Assembly (NCBI RefSeq): GCF_052045245.1
Contig: NZ_JBQEON010000020.1
Location: 62,001-126,000 of the forward strand
Source: Burkholderia sp052045245
Lineage (GTDB): Bacteria; Pseudomonadota; Gammaproteobacteria; Burkholderiales; Burkholderiaceae
Direction: 5' to 3'
Length of the DNA: 64,000 nucleotides
In this document: piece by piece, positions 8,983-18,016 of the stretch
Layout: each line of letters opens with the position of its first letter
How positions within the stretch are numbered: position 1 is the first letter of the stretch
Translations under genes and position numbers: made by a program
Notes under the pieces: model-generated
Databases searched by the model: none
The model's input: only the letters and a program-made list of their open reading frames with translations
What the model was told of the DNA's origin: nothing

Positions 8983-9835
8983 CATTTGTGTGCGCGAATT
9001 TTCATTGATGGTGCAGGTGACCGGCGCCGCATGCTTCGCGCCCGCTTCTGCATCGCATCACCTGCGTCTCGTCCCCTCGTTTTCGTCCATTCCTGCCAGT
9101 CGATCGCCGCGGGCGCGCAGCGGCGTGCATGCCGTTCGGGCTTACCCGGTTGGCGTGCGCAAAACGCGTCCGTTACACTCAGCTTTCGCCGACCGCGCGG
9201 TCGGGAAAATCGGTCGGCAGTTCTCCTACAAGCACAATGCAGAAGAGGGAGTACGGTTGGATGAGAAGCGCAGAGCGACGGATCGGGGCACGAAGGGCGG
9301 CTGGCGCCGCTCGTTCGGGGTCGGACACGCATCGGTATGCACCGGTTGTCGCGAGCCGTCCTGCGGCCCGCATGCGCGCTCCGGCGCGATATGCCGGCAC
9401 GGCGGCTTCGGCGGTCGTTGCGTCCGCATCGGATGCGCCGTCCGGATTCGAATTCGGCTTTGCCTTCCCGTTCGCATGAACTACCGGTTTTCCGATCTTG
9501 CGCCGCCCGCGCGAAGGGCTGAACCCGGCCCGGCCAGTCGATTTTCCGGCGATGGTTGCCTCCGCATCGATCGCCGCGCGCGCAATGCCGCATTTCTCCG
9601 CTTCCTTCATCCTGACGACATTGCCGCCACGCATCGTGGTCGAGCGACTGCTTCCGTGCGTGCGCTGGCGCGCGAGCGCACGGTGTCGCCGGGGCGCGAT
9701 CGCGGCGCCGGCGTTTCACGGGAAAACGAGCGTAGACGCGGTGCGGAGAGATAATTAACTTATTAACTTGTTTGAGGGCCGGGAGCCGCCCGAGCGACCC
9801 GCGGATTTTTCGAGCAGCGTTTGGAGACAACCTAA

Positions 9836-10993
9836 ATGAAGATGAATCGATGGATGGAGGTTCTGGTTGCAGCGGGCCTCGTGTGTGCGGCGGCCACGGC
9901 GTCGGCCCAGGTGAAGATCGGCGTGACGTTGTCGGCCACCGGGCCGGCCGCCTCGCTCGGGATTCCTGAAAAGAACACGATTGCACTGCTGCCGAAGGAA
10001 ATCGCGGGCAAGAGCGTGCAGTACATCGTGCTCGACGATGCGTCCGACACGAGCCGCGCGGTGCAGAACGTGCGCAAGCTGATCGACGAGGATCACGTCG
10101 ACGCGATCATCGGTTCGTCCGTCACGCCGAACTCGCTCGCGATGCTCGATCCGGTGTCGCAGGGCAAGACGCCGACGATCTCGCTCGCGGCGAGCGCGCA
10201 GATCATCGCGCCGATGGACGCGAAGCGCGCGTGGATGTTCAAGGTGCCGCAGAACGACCAGTTGATGGCCGACGCGATCGCCGGCTACATGGCGAAGCAT
10301 GGCGTGAAGACGGTCGGCTTCATCGGCTTCGCGGACGCGTACGGCGATAGCTGGTACAAGACGTTCGACGCGGCCGCCGCGAAGAACGGGTTGAAGGTCG
10401 TGTCGAACGAGCGCTACAACCGCACCGACGCATCGGTGATGGGGCAGGTGCTGAAGCTGATGGGTTCGAATCCCGACGCGATGCTGATCGCCGGTTCCGG
10501 CACGCCGGCCGCGCTGCCGGCCAAGACGCTGAAGGAGCGCGGCTACAAGGGCAAGGTGTACCAGACGCACGGCGTCGCGAACAACGACTTCCTGCGCGTA
10601 TGCGGCAAGGATTGCGAAGGCGAGATCCTGCCGGCCGGCCCGGTGCTCGTGACCGACCAGCTGCCCGATTCGAATCCGGTGAAGAAGCCGGCGCTCGGCT
10701 ACAAGGCCGCGTACGAGAAGGCGTACGGTGCGGGTTCGCTGTCGACCTTCGGCGGGCATGCGTGGGATGCGGGGCTGCTGCTGCAGCGTGCGATTCCCGA
10801 TGCGCTGAAGAAGGGCCAGCCGGGCACCGAGGCGTTCCGCGAGGCGCTGCGCGCATCGCTCGAGAGCGTGAAGGACCTGCCCGTGTCGCACGGCGTGATC
10901 AACATGACGCCGACCGATCACAACGGCTTCGACACGCGTGCGCGCGTGATGGTGCAGATCGTCGACGGCAAGTGGAAGCTGCAGGCCGAGTAA
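9836..10993 (+). CDS. Branched-chain amino acid-type periplasmic binding protein of the second ABC importer
   Basis: 385 residues. The signal peptide ends around ATASA (residue 24) and the mature protein starts QVKIGVTLSATGPAASLG, typical of type I Leu/Ile/Val-type binding proteins. Start ATG 9836 follows GGAGACAACCTAA. It is the first gene of a second importer operon: binding protein, LivH-like permease, LivM-LivG fusion, LivF. Two lysine/aspartate-rich regions around the ligand cleft are visible, but the substrate is not predictable. Confidence 0.88.
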   Translation: MKMNRWMEVLVAAGLVCAAATASAQVKIGVTLSATGPAASLGIPEKNTIALLPKEIAGKSVQYIVLDDASDTSRAVQNVRKLIDEDHVDAIIGSSVTPNSLAMLDPVSQGKTPTISLAASAQIIAPMDAKRAWMFKVPQNDQLMADAIAGYMAKHGVKTVGFIGFADAYGDSWYKTFDAAAAKNGLKVVSNERYNRTDASVMGQVLKLMGSNPDAMLIAGSGTPAALPAKTLKERGYKGKVYQTHGVANNDFLRVCGKDCEGEILPAGPVLVTDQLPDSNPVKKPALGYKAAYEKAYGAGSLSTFGGHAWDAGLLLQRAIPDALKKGQPGTEAFREALRASLESVKDLPVSHGVINMTPTDHNGFDTRARVMVQIVDGKWKLQAE

Positions 10994-11194
10994 GCATCAC
11001 GTGAAACCGGCGGGTGCGGCGCGAACGGTGCCGTGCCCGCCGTCGGCAGCGCGGCGGGCCTCGCGGCCCGTGTCCGCGCCGCATGGAATCTCCGGGAAGC
11101 CGCCGCACGACGCCTGACACCCCGGTCTTGCCGTCCGCGCGCGCGGGCCGTTCCCGTCGCCGTTTCTCCGCAGCATTCTCGATACACGAAACGT

Positions 11195-12250
11195 ATGGAT
11201 CTCTCGATTGCGGCGATCCTCGCGCAAGACGGCATCACGACCGGCGCCATTTATGCATTGCTGTCGCTGGCGCTCGTGCTGGTGTTTTCCGTCACGCGGG
11301 TGATCTTCATTCCCCAGGGCGAATTCGTCGCCTACGGTGCGCTCACGCTTGCGGCGTTGCAGGCGCAGAAATTTCCCGCCACCTGCTGGCTGCTGTTCGT
11401 GATGGGCATCGCGTGCTTCCTGCTGGAAGTCGGCGGCCTGATCCGCCATCGCGAACGCCGCCATCAGCTCGGACGCACGCTGGCGACGCTCGCGAGCCGC
11501 TACGTGCTGCTGCCGCTCGCGGTGTTCGCGGTGACGCGCGGCTTTGCCGCGCAGCCGTTGCCGATGCTCGCGCAGATCGCGCTGACGCTCGCGATCGTCG
11601 TGCCGATGGGGCCGTTCGTCTACCGGCTCGTGTATCAGCCGATCGCCGAAGGCACGACGCTGCTGCTGCTGATCGTGTCGGTCGCCGTCCATTTCGCGAT
11701 GGTCGGCCTCGGGCTCGTGATGTTCGGCGCGGAAGGTTCGCGCACCAACGGCTTCGCGGATGCGTCGCTGTCGATCGGCAGCATGACGGTATCGGTGCAG
11801 AGCATCCTCGTGGTCGTGACCGCGCTGGTGCTGATCGGTGCGCTCTACGTGTACTTCGGCCGGACGATCGCCGGCAAGGCGCTGCGCGCGACGTCCGTGA
11901 ACCGGCTCGGCGCGCGGCTCGTCGGTATCGGCACGACCGAAGCAGGGCGGCTCGCGTTCACGCTGGCGGCGGGGCTCGGTGTGCTGTCCGGCATCCTCGT
12001 CGGTCCGCTGACGACGATCTATTACGACTCCGGCTTCCTGATCGGCCTGAAGGGTTTCGTCGGCGCGATCATCGGCGGGCTGGTCAGCTATCCGCTCGCG
12101 GCAGCCGGTTCGCTGCTCGTCGGCGTGCTCGAATCGTATTCATCGTTCTGGGCGAGCGCGTACAAGGAAGTGATCGTGTTCACGCTGATCATCCCGGTGC
12201 TGCTGTGGCGCAGTTTCGCGACGCCGCACGCGGAAGAGGAAGAGGAGTGA
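11195..12250 (+). CDS. LivH-like ABC transporter permease (second importer)
   Basis: A 351-residue membrane permease. The N-terminus MDLSIAAILAQDGITTGAIY and the RVIFIPQGEFVAYGALTLAA segment match the LivH family. It is longer than usual LivH proteins (about 290-300) because of an inserted basic loop (RHRERRHQLGR) and an extra hydrophobic pair near residues 65-110. I chose ATG 11195, where the family similarity starts; the open frame reaches further upstream but with non-membrane, Arg-rich sequence. It ends EEEEE five bases before the fusion gene. Confidence 0.85.
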   Translation: MDLSIAAILAQDGITTGAIYALLSLALVLVFSVTRVIFIPQGEFVAYGALTLAALQAQKFPATCWLLFVMGIACFLLEVGGLIRHRERRHQLGRTLATLASRYVLLPLAVFAVTRGFAAQPLPMLAQIALTLAIVVPMGPFVYRLVYQPIAEGTTLLLLIVSVAVHFAMVGLGLVMFGAEGSRTNGFADASLSIGSMTVSVQSILVVVTALVLIGALYVYFGRTIAGKALRATSVNRLGARLVGIGTTEAGRLAFTLAAGLGVLSGILVGPLTTIYYDSGFLIGLKGFVGAIIGGLVSYPLAAAGSLLVGVLESYSSFWASAYKEVIVFTLIIPVLLWRSFATPHAEEEEE

Positions 12251-12254
12251 CGCG

Positions 12255-14039
12255 ATGAAGACGATGGTGCGCAACAAGACCTTCTGGGTGTTTCTCGTGG
12301 TGCTGTTCGCGTTGCCGGTGCTGCCCGGCGCGCTGCAGGTGCCCGAGTACTGGATCACGCTGCTGAACTACATCGGCCTCTACGCGATCGTCGCGATCGG
12401 GCTCGTGCTGCTGACGGGCGTCGGCGGGATGACGAGCTTCGGGCAGGCCGCGTTCGTCGGCATCGGCGCGTATGCGACCGCGTTCCTGACGACGCAATAC
12501 GGCGTGTCGCCGTGGCTCGCGCTGATCGTCGGCGTCGTGCTGACGGCGCTCGTCGCGCTCGTGCTCGGCGCGGTCACGATGAGACTGTCGGGGCACTTCC
12601 TGCCGCTCGGCACGATCGCGTGGGGCCTCGCGCTGTTCTATCTGTTCGGCAACCTCGAGATGCTCGGCAAGTACGACGGGATCAACGGGATTCCGGCGCT
12701 GAACCTGTTCGGCATCGTGCTCGAAAGCGGCCGCAGCCTGTACTTCCTGATCTGGGCCGTCGTGCTGGTCGCGATCGTGTCGGTGCAGAACCTGCTCAAC
12801 AGCCGGCCCGGCCGCGCGATTCGCGCGCTGCGCGGCGGCGGTGTGATGGCCGAGGCGATGGGCGTGAACACCGCGTGGATGCGCGTCGTGATCTTCGTCT
12901 ACGCGGCCGTGCTCGCGGCGGTGTCGGGCTTCCTGTACGCGCACCTGCAGCGCGCGGTGAACCCGACGCCGTTCGGCCTGAACCACGGGATCGAATTCCT
13001 GTTCATGGCCGTGGTCGGCGGCGTGTCGCACGTGTGGGGCGCGGTGCTCGGCGCGGCGATCCTCACCGTGCTGCAGGACTACCTGCAGACGCTGCTGCCG
13101 AAGCTGCTCGGCTCCGAAGGCAACTTCGAGATCATCGTGTTTGGCGTGCTGATGGTGCTGCTGCTGCAGTACGCGCGCCAGGGCGTATGGCCGTTCGTCG
13201 CGAAGCTGTTTCCGCGCGGGCCGCGTGCGCACGTGCCCGACCACGCCGATCCGCTGCCGCAGCGTGCGAAGCCGGTGGCGGGCGAGCCGCTGCTCGTCGT
13301 CGACAACGCGCGCAAGCAGTTCGGCGGGCTGGTGGCCGTCAACGACGTCAGCTTCGACGTGAAAGCGGGGCAGATCATCGGGCTGATCGGCCCGAACGGC
13401 GCGGGCAAGTCCACCACGTTCAACCTCGTGACCGGCGTGCTGCAGCCGACCGGCGGCACGATTACGTTCCGCAGCGAGCGGATCGACGGGCTCACGTCGC
13501 GCCAGATCGTCCGGCGCGGGATTGGCCGGACGTTCCAGCACGTGAAGCTGCTGCCGACAATGACGGTGCTCGAGAACGTCGCGATCGGCGCGCACCTGCG
13601 CGGCCATACGGGCGTGTGGCGCAGCATCGCGCGGCTCAATGCGCACGAGGAAGCGCAGTTGCTGGCCGAAGCGGCGCGGCAGATTCGCCGCGTCGGGCTG
13701 GAAAAGCACATGTACGACGAAGCGGGCAGCCTCGCGCTTGGCCAGCAGCGGATTCTCGAAATCGCCCGCGCGCTGTGCTGCGATCCGACGCTGCTGCTGC
13801 TCGACGAGCCGGCCGCCGGGCTGCGTTACCAGGAGAAGCAGCAGCTCGCCGATCTGTTGCGGCGCCTGAAGGCCGAAGGGATGAGCGTGTTGCTCGTGGA
13901 ACATGACATGGATTTCGTGATGAACCTCACCGACCGGCTGGTGGTGATGGAGTTCGGCACGCGGATCGCGGAGGGGCTGCCGCAGGACGTGCAGCAGGAT
14001 CCGGCGGTGCTCGAAGCGTATCTGGGCGGGGTGGAGTGA
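12255..14039 (+). CDS. Fused LivM-type permease and LivG-type ATPase
   Basis: 594 residues joining two subunits that are separate in the first importer. Residues 1 to about 310 are the LivM permease (GLVLLTGVGGMTSFGQAAFV and several more membrane spans). After a short linker rich in Arg/Pro, residues from about 342 form the ATPase: Walker A GPNGAGKST near 380, signature LALGQQR near 494, Walker B LLLLDEPAAGL near 512 and VEHDMDF. Both halves look intact and in one frame, so this is a genuine fusion, not a frameshift artefact. It guarantees equal amounts of permease and ATPase for that half of the transporter. Confidence 0.9.
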   Translation: MKTMVRNKTFWVFLVVLFALPVLPGALQVPEYWITLLNYIGLYAIVAIGLVLLTGVGGMTSFGQAAFVGIGAYATAFLTTQYGVSPWLALIVGVVLTALVALVLGAVTMRLSGHFLPLGTIAWGLALFYLFGNLEMLGKYDGINGIPALNLFGIVLESGRSLYFLIWAVVLVAIVSVQNLLNSRPGRAIRALRGGGVMAEAMGVNTAWMRVVIFVYAAVLAAVSGFLYAHLQRAVNPTPFGLNHGIEFLFMAVVGGVSHVWGAVLGAAILTVLQDYLQTLLPKLLGSEGNFEIIVFGVLMVLLLQYARQGVWPFVAKLFPRGPRAHVPDHADPLPQRAKPVAGEPLLVVDNARKQFGGLVAVNDVSFDVKAGQIIGLIGPNGAGKSTTFNLVTGVLQPTGGTITFRSERIDGLTSRQIVRRGIGRTFQHVKLLPTMTVLENVAIGAHLRGHTGVWRSIARLNAHEEAQLLAEAARQIRRVGLEKHMYDEAGSLALGQQRILEIARALCCDPTLLLLDEPAAGLRYQEKQQLADLLRRLKAEGMSVLLVEHDMDFVMNLTDRLVVMEFGTRIAEGLPQDVQQDPAVLEAYLGGVE

Positions 14040-14794
14040 TGACAAACACGACGATGCCGATTCTCGAGGTGCGCGGGCTGGCGGTGCGTTACGGGAAGGT
14101 CGAGGCGCTGCACGGCGCGGCGATCAAGGTCGGCGCAGGGCGGATCGTCAGCGTGATCGGCCCGAACGGCGCCGGCAAGTCGACGCTGCTGAACGCGATC
14201 ATGGGCGCGCTGCCGGTGACCGGACATGCGTCGGGCGCGGTTGTGTACCGTGGCAATGATGTCGCGGCGTTGCCGGTCGAGCAACGCGTCGCGCGCGGGA
14301 TGTGCCTCGTGCCGGAAAAGCGCGAGCTGTTCAGCACGATGACGGTCGAGGACAACCTCGTGCTGGGTGCGTATCGACGCAAGCTCGCGGGGGAGTCGAA
14401 CTTTCTCGACCAGCTCGATCACGTATTTGCGCTGTTTCCTCGGCTGAAGGAGCGGCGTAAGCAGGCTGCCGGCACGCTATCGGGCGGCGAGCGGCAGATG
14501 CTTGCCGTGGGTCGTGCGCTGATGGGCAAGCCGGACCTGTTGATGCTCGACGAACCGAGCCTCGGGCTGGCACCGCTGATCGTGAAGGAGATTTTTCATA
14601 TCATCAGCGCGTTGCGGGGCACAGGCGTCGCGACGTTGCTGATCGAGCAGAACGCGCGGGCCGCGCTGCAGATCTCGGATTACGGCTATGTGCTGGAGAC
14701 GGGTGAATTTGCGCTGGAAGGGCCGGCGGCCGAGCTGGCGCAGAATCCGCGCGTGATCGAAACCTACCTCGGGCTGGCGAAGAAAACGGCTTGA
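14039..14794 (+). CDS. LivF-like ABC transporter ATPase (second importer)
   Basis: 251 residues, starting at ATG 14039, which shares one base with the stop of the fusion gene (TGATG); an in-frame GTG lies one codon upstream. It has a canonical Walker A GPNGAGKST, signature LSGGERQ, Walker B LLMLDEPSLGLAP and LLIEQNA. Unlike the LivF-like ATPase of the first importer, the Walker A lysine is present. It completes the four-gene second importer, and a palindrome that can terminate transcription follows within 30 bases. Confidence 0.9.
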   Translation: MTNTTMPILEVRGLAVRYGKVEALHGAAIKVGAGRIVSVIGPNGAGKSTLLNAIMGALPVTGHASGAVVYRGNDVAALPVEQRVARGMCLVPEKRELFSTMTVEDNLVLGAYRRKLAGESNFLDQLDHVFALFPRLKERRKQAAGTLSGGERQMLAVGRALMGKPDLLMLDEPSLGLAPLIVKEIFHIISALRGTGVATLLIEQNARAALQISDYGYVLETGEFALEGPAAELAQNPRVIETYLGLAKKTA

Positions 14795-14821
14795 TGGATG
14801 GGCCGGCTGGCGGGAAACGGG

Positions 14822-14852
14822 CGGCGTGTTTCACGTGAAACACGCCGTTTTT
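14822..14852 (+). terminator. 26-base perfect palindrome followed by a T-run; centre is parS
   Basis: The bases 14822-14847 form a perfect palindrome whose RNA would fold into a hairpin, followed by TTTTTG. It lies 28 bases after the LivF-like stop codon, so it should end the second importer operon. The middle 16 bases are exactly a parS site (see next entry), so one sequence may serve both as terminator and as ParB binding site. Confidence 0.65.
14827..14842. promoter_or_regulatory. parS: parS site (ParB binding), perfect match
   Basis: TGTTTCACGTGAAACA, the perfect 16-base consensus shared by chromosomal ParB systems across bacteria. It lies about 4 kb from parA and parB, as expected for an origin-proximal centromere. 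Confidence 0.92.
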
Positions 14853-15249
14853 GTTTTCGGGAGCAGGGCGACGCGGCGCTGGATTGGGTGTGGGGATAAG
14901 TGCCGGCGCAACAAGTGGAAGCCCTGTGACGAAAGTAGGGCGCACGTTTGGCTGGGCTCCACAGCGTAATGAGCGTTGGGTGGGCGGCAATACTTCGGCG
15001 ACAGGTGGTGAGCAACACAGGGGATAAGTGCCGGGCGATCGACCGGAAATACTGTGTGGCCACAGCGATGTCGGGTCTCGCGACCCCTTGCGCGATCCGT
15101 GGTTTTGCACAGCTTGACGATGTGCGCTGAGGTCGCGATAGCGCCGCCAAAGCTGGCTAGATGGCACAGTCTGGCTATTCGGCCGAAAAAAGTGGCCAAA
15201 TGAACCGGCCCTACCATTCGGACGGTCTTCGGGTGAAAAGCGAACCCGC

Positions 15250-15255
15250 TATAAT
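15250..15255 (+). promoter_or_regulatory. mnmG promoter -10 element
   Basis: A consensus TATAAT 57 bases upstream of the mnmG start. The -35 region at the right spacing (about 15227-15232) is poor, so the promoter may depend on the perfect -10 or on an activator. Confidence 0.5.
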
Positions 15256-15311
15256 TCGGCCCATACATTTCTCTGATAGGTTCGTGCGCAGTCCTGTGTA
15301 CGGAATCCACC

Positions 15312-17282
15312 ATGCTTTTTCCCACAGAATTTGACGTCATCGTCGTCGGTGGCGGGCACGCCGGCACGGAAGCCGCGCTGGCATCCGCGCGTATGGGTGC
15401 GAAGACGCTGCTGCTGACCCACAACATCGAAACACTCGGGCAGATGAGCTGCAATCCGTCGATCGGCGGTATTGGCAAAGGCCATCTGGTCAAGGAAGTC
15501 GATGCGCTCGGCGGCGCGATGGCCGCCGCGACGGACGAGAGCGGTATCCAGTTCCGGATCCTCAATTCGTCGAAGGGCCCGGCCGTGCGTGCAACGCGCG
15601 CGCAGGCCGACCGCATCCTGTACAAGGCGGCGATCCGCCACCGGCTCGAGAATCAGCCGAACCTGTGGCTGTTCCAGCAGGCCGTCGACGACCTGATGGT
15701 CGAAGGCGACCGGGTGATCGGCGCCGTCACGCAGATCGGCATCCGCTTCAGCGCCCGCGCGGTGGTGCTGACGGCCGGCACGTTCCTCGACGGCAAGATT
15801 CACGTTGGCCTGAACAACTACACGGGCGGTCGCGCGGGCGATCCGGCGGCCGTGTCGCTGTCGGCGCGCCTGAAGGAGCTGAGGCTGCCGCAGGGCCGCC
15901 TGAAGACCGGTACGCCGCCGCGTATCGATGGCCGTTCGATCGACTTCTCGAAGCTGGATGAGCAGCCGGGCGACCTCGATCCGATCCCGGTGTTCTCGTT
16001 CCTGGGCCGTGCCGAGCAGCATCCGCAGCAGCTGCCGTGCTGGGTCACGCATACGAACGAGCGCACCCACGACATCATCCGCGGCGGCCTCGACCGCTCG
16101 CCTATGTATACAGGCGTGATCGAAGGCGTCGGTCCGCGTTACTGCCCGTCGATCGAGGACAAGATCCACCGGTTCGCGTCGAAGGAGTCGCATCAGATCT
16201 TCCTCGAGCCGGAAGGGCTGACGACCAACGAGTTCTATCCGAACGGGATTTCGACGAGTTTGCCGTTCGACGTGCAGCTCGAACTCGTGCATTCGATGCG
16301 CGGCCTCGAGAACGCGCACATCCTGCGTCCTGGCTACGCGATCGAGTACGACTACTTCGATCCGCGTGCGCTGAAGGCGTCGCTCGAGACGAAGGCAATC
16401 AACGGGCTGTTCTTTGCGGGCCAGATCAATGGCACGACTGGCTACGAGGAAGCGGCCGCACAAGGCCTGCTGGCCGGCCTGAATGCTGGCCGTTACGTGC
16501 AGGAAAAGGACGCATGGTGCCCGCGTCGCGATCAGGCCTATCTTGGCGTGCTGGTCGACGACCTCGTCACGCGTGGCGTGGCCGAACCGTACCGGATGTT
16601 CACCAGCCGTGCCGAGTACCGCCTGAGCCTGCGTGAAGACAATGCGGATATGCGCCTGACCGAGATTGGCCGCGAGCTGGGTCTGGTCGACGATGCCCGC
16701 TGGGATGCATTCAGCCGGAAGCGCGACGCTGTTTCACGTGAAACCGAACGACTGAAGTCGACGTGGGTCACGCCGAAGACGCTACCGCCGGAAGAGGCGA
16801 CCGCATTGCTTGGCAAGGCGATCGACCATGAGTACAGCCTCGCCGAACTGCTGCGCCGCCCGGGCATCAGCTATGACGGCGTGTGCGGCCTGAAGGGCGG
16901 GGAATGCGCGCCGGCGGAGCCGCTGGCCGACGATCCGGTACTGCTCGAACAGATCAAGGAGCAGGTCGAGATCGGCATTAAATATCAGGGCTATATCGAG
17001 CGTCAGGCCAGCGAGATCGAGCGCAACGATGCGAACGAGAACACGCGCCTGCCGGACGGTATCGATTACCGCGAGGTGCGTGGCCTGTCGTTCGAAGTGA
17101 GCCAGAAGCTCAACGAGTTCCGGCCGGAAACGATCGGCCAGGCCTCGCGCATCTCCGGCGTGACGCCGGCTGCGATCTCGCTGCTGATGGTGCACCTGAA
17201 GCGCCGTGGCCTCGGCCGTCGTACCGGCGCCGCCGCAGAGGCGACGGAGCAGGGGGACGGCACCGTCCCGACGCAACAATGA
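15312..17282 (+). CDS. mnmG: tRNA uridine-5-carboxymethylaminomethyl modification enzyme MnmG (GidA)
   Basis: 656 residues, usual length. With MnmE it modifies the wobble uridine of several tRNAs, using FAD and methylenetetrahydrofolate. The FAD-binding motif VVGGGHAGTEAA is at residues 11-22. The two cysteines important in E. coli MnmG are in conserved surroundings (MSCNPSIGGIGKG, Cys47, and RYCPSIEDK). The C-terminal helical domain ends LLMVHLKRRGL. It carries a near-perfect parS inside the reading frame (16730-16745). The next gene, rsmG, overlaps its end by four bases, so the two are translated together. Confidence 0.97.
   Translation: MLFPTEFDVIVVGGGHAGTEAALASARMGAKTLLLTHNIETLGQMSCNPSIGGIGKGHLVKEVDALGGAMAAATDESGIQFRILNSSKGPAVRATRAQADRILYKAAIRHRLENQPNLWLFQQAVDDLMVEGDRVIGAVTQIGIRFSARAVVLTAGTFLDGKIHVGLNNYTGGRAGDPAAVSLSARLKELRLPQGRLKTGTPPRIDGRSIDFSKLDEQPGDLDPIPVFSFLGRAEQHPQQLPCWVTHTNERTHDIIRGGLDRSPMYTGVIEGVGPRYCPSIEDKIHRFASKESHQIFLEPEGLTTNEFYPNGISTSLPFDVQLELVHSMRGLENAHILRPGYAIEYDYFDPRALKASLETKAINGLFFAGQINGTTGYEEAAAQGLLAGLNAGRYVQEKDAWCPRRDQAYLGVLVDDLVTRGVAEPYRMFTSRAEYRLSLREDNADMRLTEIGRELGLVDDARWDAFSRKRDAVSRETERLKSTWVTPKTLPPEEATALLGKAIDHEYSLAELLRRPGISYDGVCGLKGGECAPAEPLADDPVLLEQIKEQVEIGIKYQGYIERQASEIERNDANENTRLPDGIDYREVRGLSFEVSQKLNEFRPETIGQASRISGVTPAAISLLMVHLKRRGLGRRTGAAAEATEQGDGTVPTQQ
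16730..16745. promoter_or_regulatory. parS: Second parS site, inside mnmG
   Basis: TGTTTCACGTGAAACC matches the parS consensus at 15 of 16 bases. It codes for the Val-Ser-Arg-Glu-Thr segment of MnmG near residues 474-478. It is spaced 1.9 kb from the perfect site. Confidence 0.85.
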
Positions 17283-17965
17283 CGGCGCGTCGCGCGCCGG
17301 CGGTTAATCGGGACGTTCTTGAACAGATGCTTGTCGACGGCACGGCCGCGCTCGACATCGCATTGACGGAAGCCCAGCGCAACCAGCTGCTCGAGTATGT
17401 CGCGCTGCTCGGCAAGTGGAACGCGGTCTACAACCTGACCGCGATCCGCGACCCGAAGCAGATGATGATCCAGCACATTCTCGATTCGCTCTCCATCGTT
17501 CCGCACCTGCGCGGCGGCGTATCGGCGCGCGTGCTCGACGTGGGTTCGGGCGGCGGATTGCCCGGTATCGTGCTGGCGATCGTCCAGCCGGACTGGCATG
17601 TGACGCTGAACGATATCGTGCAGAAGAAGTCTGCATTCCAGACGCAGATGCGCGCGGAACTGAAGCTCGCGAATCTGTCGGTCGTCACCGGGCGGGTCGA
17701 ATCGCTGCAGCCGGGCATCGAAGTGCCGGAAAAATTCGACATGATCGTATCCCGCGCTTTCGCGGATCTATCCGACTTCGTTAAACTTGCTCGACATCTC
17801 GTCGCGCCCGGCGGATCGATCTGGGCAATGAAGGGTGTCCACCCGAACGACGAAATTGCACGGCTGCCGGAAGGCAGTCGCGTAAAGCAGACGATGCGGC
17901 TGGCGGTACCGATGCTCAATGCCGAACGGCATCTGATCGAGGTCACCGTCGACGAGGCGAATTGA
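17279..17965 (+). CDS. rsmG: 16S rRNA (guanine-N7) methyltransferase RsmG (GidB)
   Basis: 228 residues. It methylates G527 of 16S rRNA with S-adenosylmethionine; loss gives low-level streptomycin resistance in other bacteria. The SAM-binding motif VLDVGSGGGLPGIVLA is clear near residues 84-99, and NAVYNLTAI and VSRAFADL are conserved RsmG segments. The start ATG at 17279 overlaps the mnmG stop (ATGA). parA follows after 51 bases. Confidence 0.96.
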   Translation: MTARRAPAVNRDVLEQMLVDGTAALDIALTEAQRNQLLEYVALLGKWNAVYNLTAIRDPKQMMIQHILDSLSIVPHLRGGVSARVLDVGSGGGLPGIVLAIVQPDWHVTLNDIVQKKSAFQTQMRAELKLANLSVVTGRVESLQPGIEVPEKFDMIVSRAFADLSDFVKLARHLVAPGGSIWAMKGVHPNDEIARLPEGSRVKQTMRLAVPMLNAERHLIEVTVDEAN

Positions 17966-18016
17966 AGGCGCGCGGTTGCGCGCCGTTTGTTTGAAGGTAA
18001 AGGGAACACACCAACG

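Larger units (their letters stand above)
8699..9835 (+). other. 1.1 kb intergenic region; candidate small RNA in the first part
   Basis: Between the two importer operons. The first 300 bases hold a structured candidate RNA (8869-8982). From about 8990 to 9830 several open frames exist on both strands, but none has a convincing ribosome site, family resemblance or coding-like composition, and I annotate none. The last 80 bases include an AT-rich patch (around 9752-9772) that may be the promoter of the downstream binding-protein gene. Confidence 0.45.
14795..15311 (+). other. Intergenic region upstream of mnmG: parS, repeats, promoter
   Basis: 517 bases without a gene. It contains the parS/terminator palindrome (14822-14852), two copies of GGGGATAAGTGCCGG (14893-14907 and 15020-15034) that resemble weak DnaA boxes read on the minus strand (TTATCCCC), and the mnmG promoter (-10 at 15250-15255). 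The position next to mnmG recalls the E. coli origin neighbourhood, but I see no AT-rich unwinding element here. Confidence 0.5.

Noticed and set aside
8982..9986. Several open frames of 100-330 codons in the gap between the two importers
   Set aside because: Arg- and Pro-rich products, no ribosome sites, overlapping each other on both strands; nothing distinguishes one as real.
14880..15311. The gap next to mnmG as the chromosomal origin
   Set aside because: Only degenerate DnaA-box-like words and no AT-rich block; the hemE-priA gap has better boxes.
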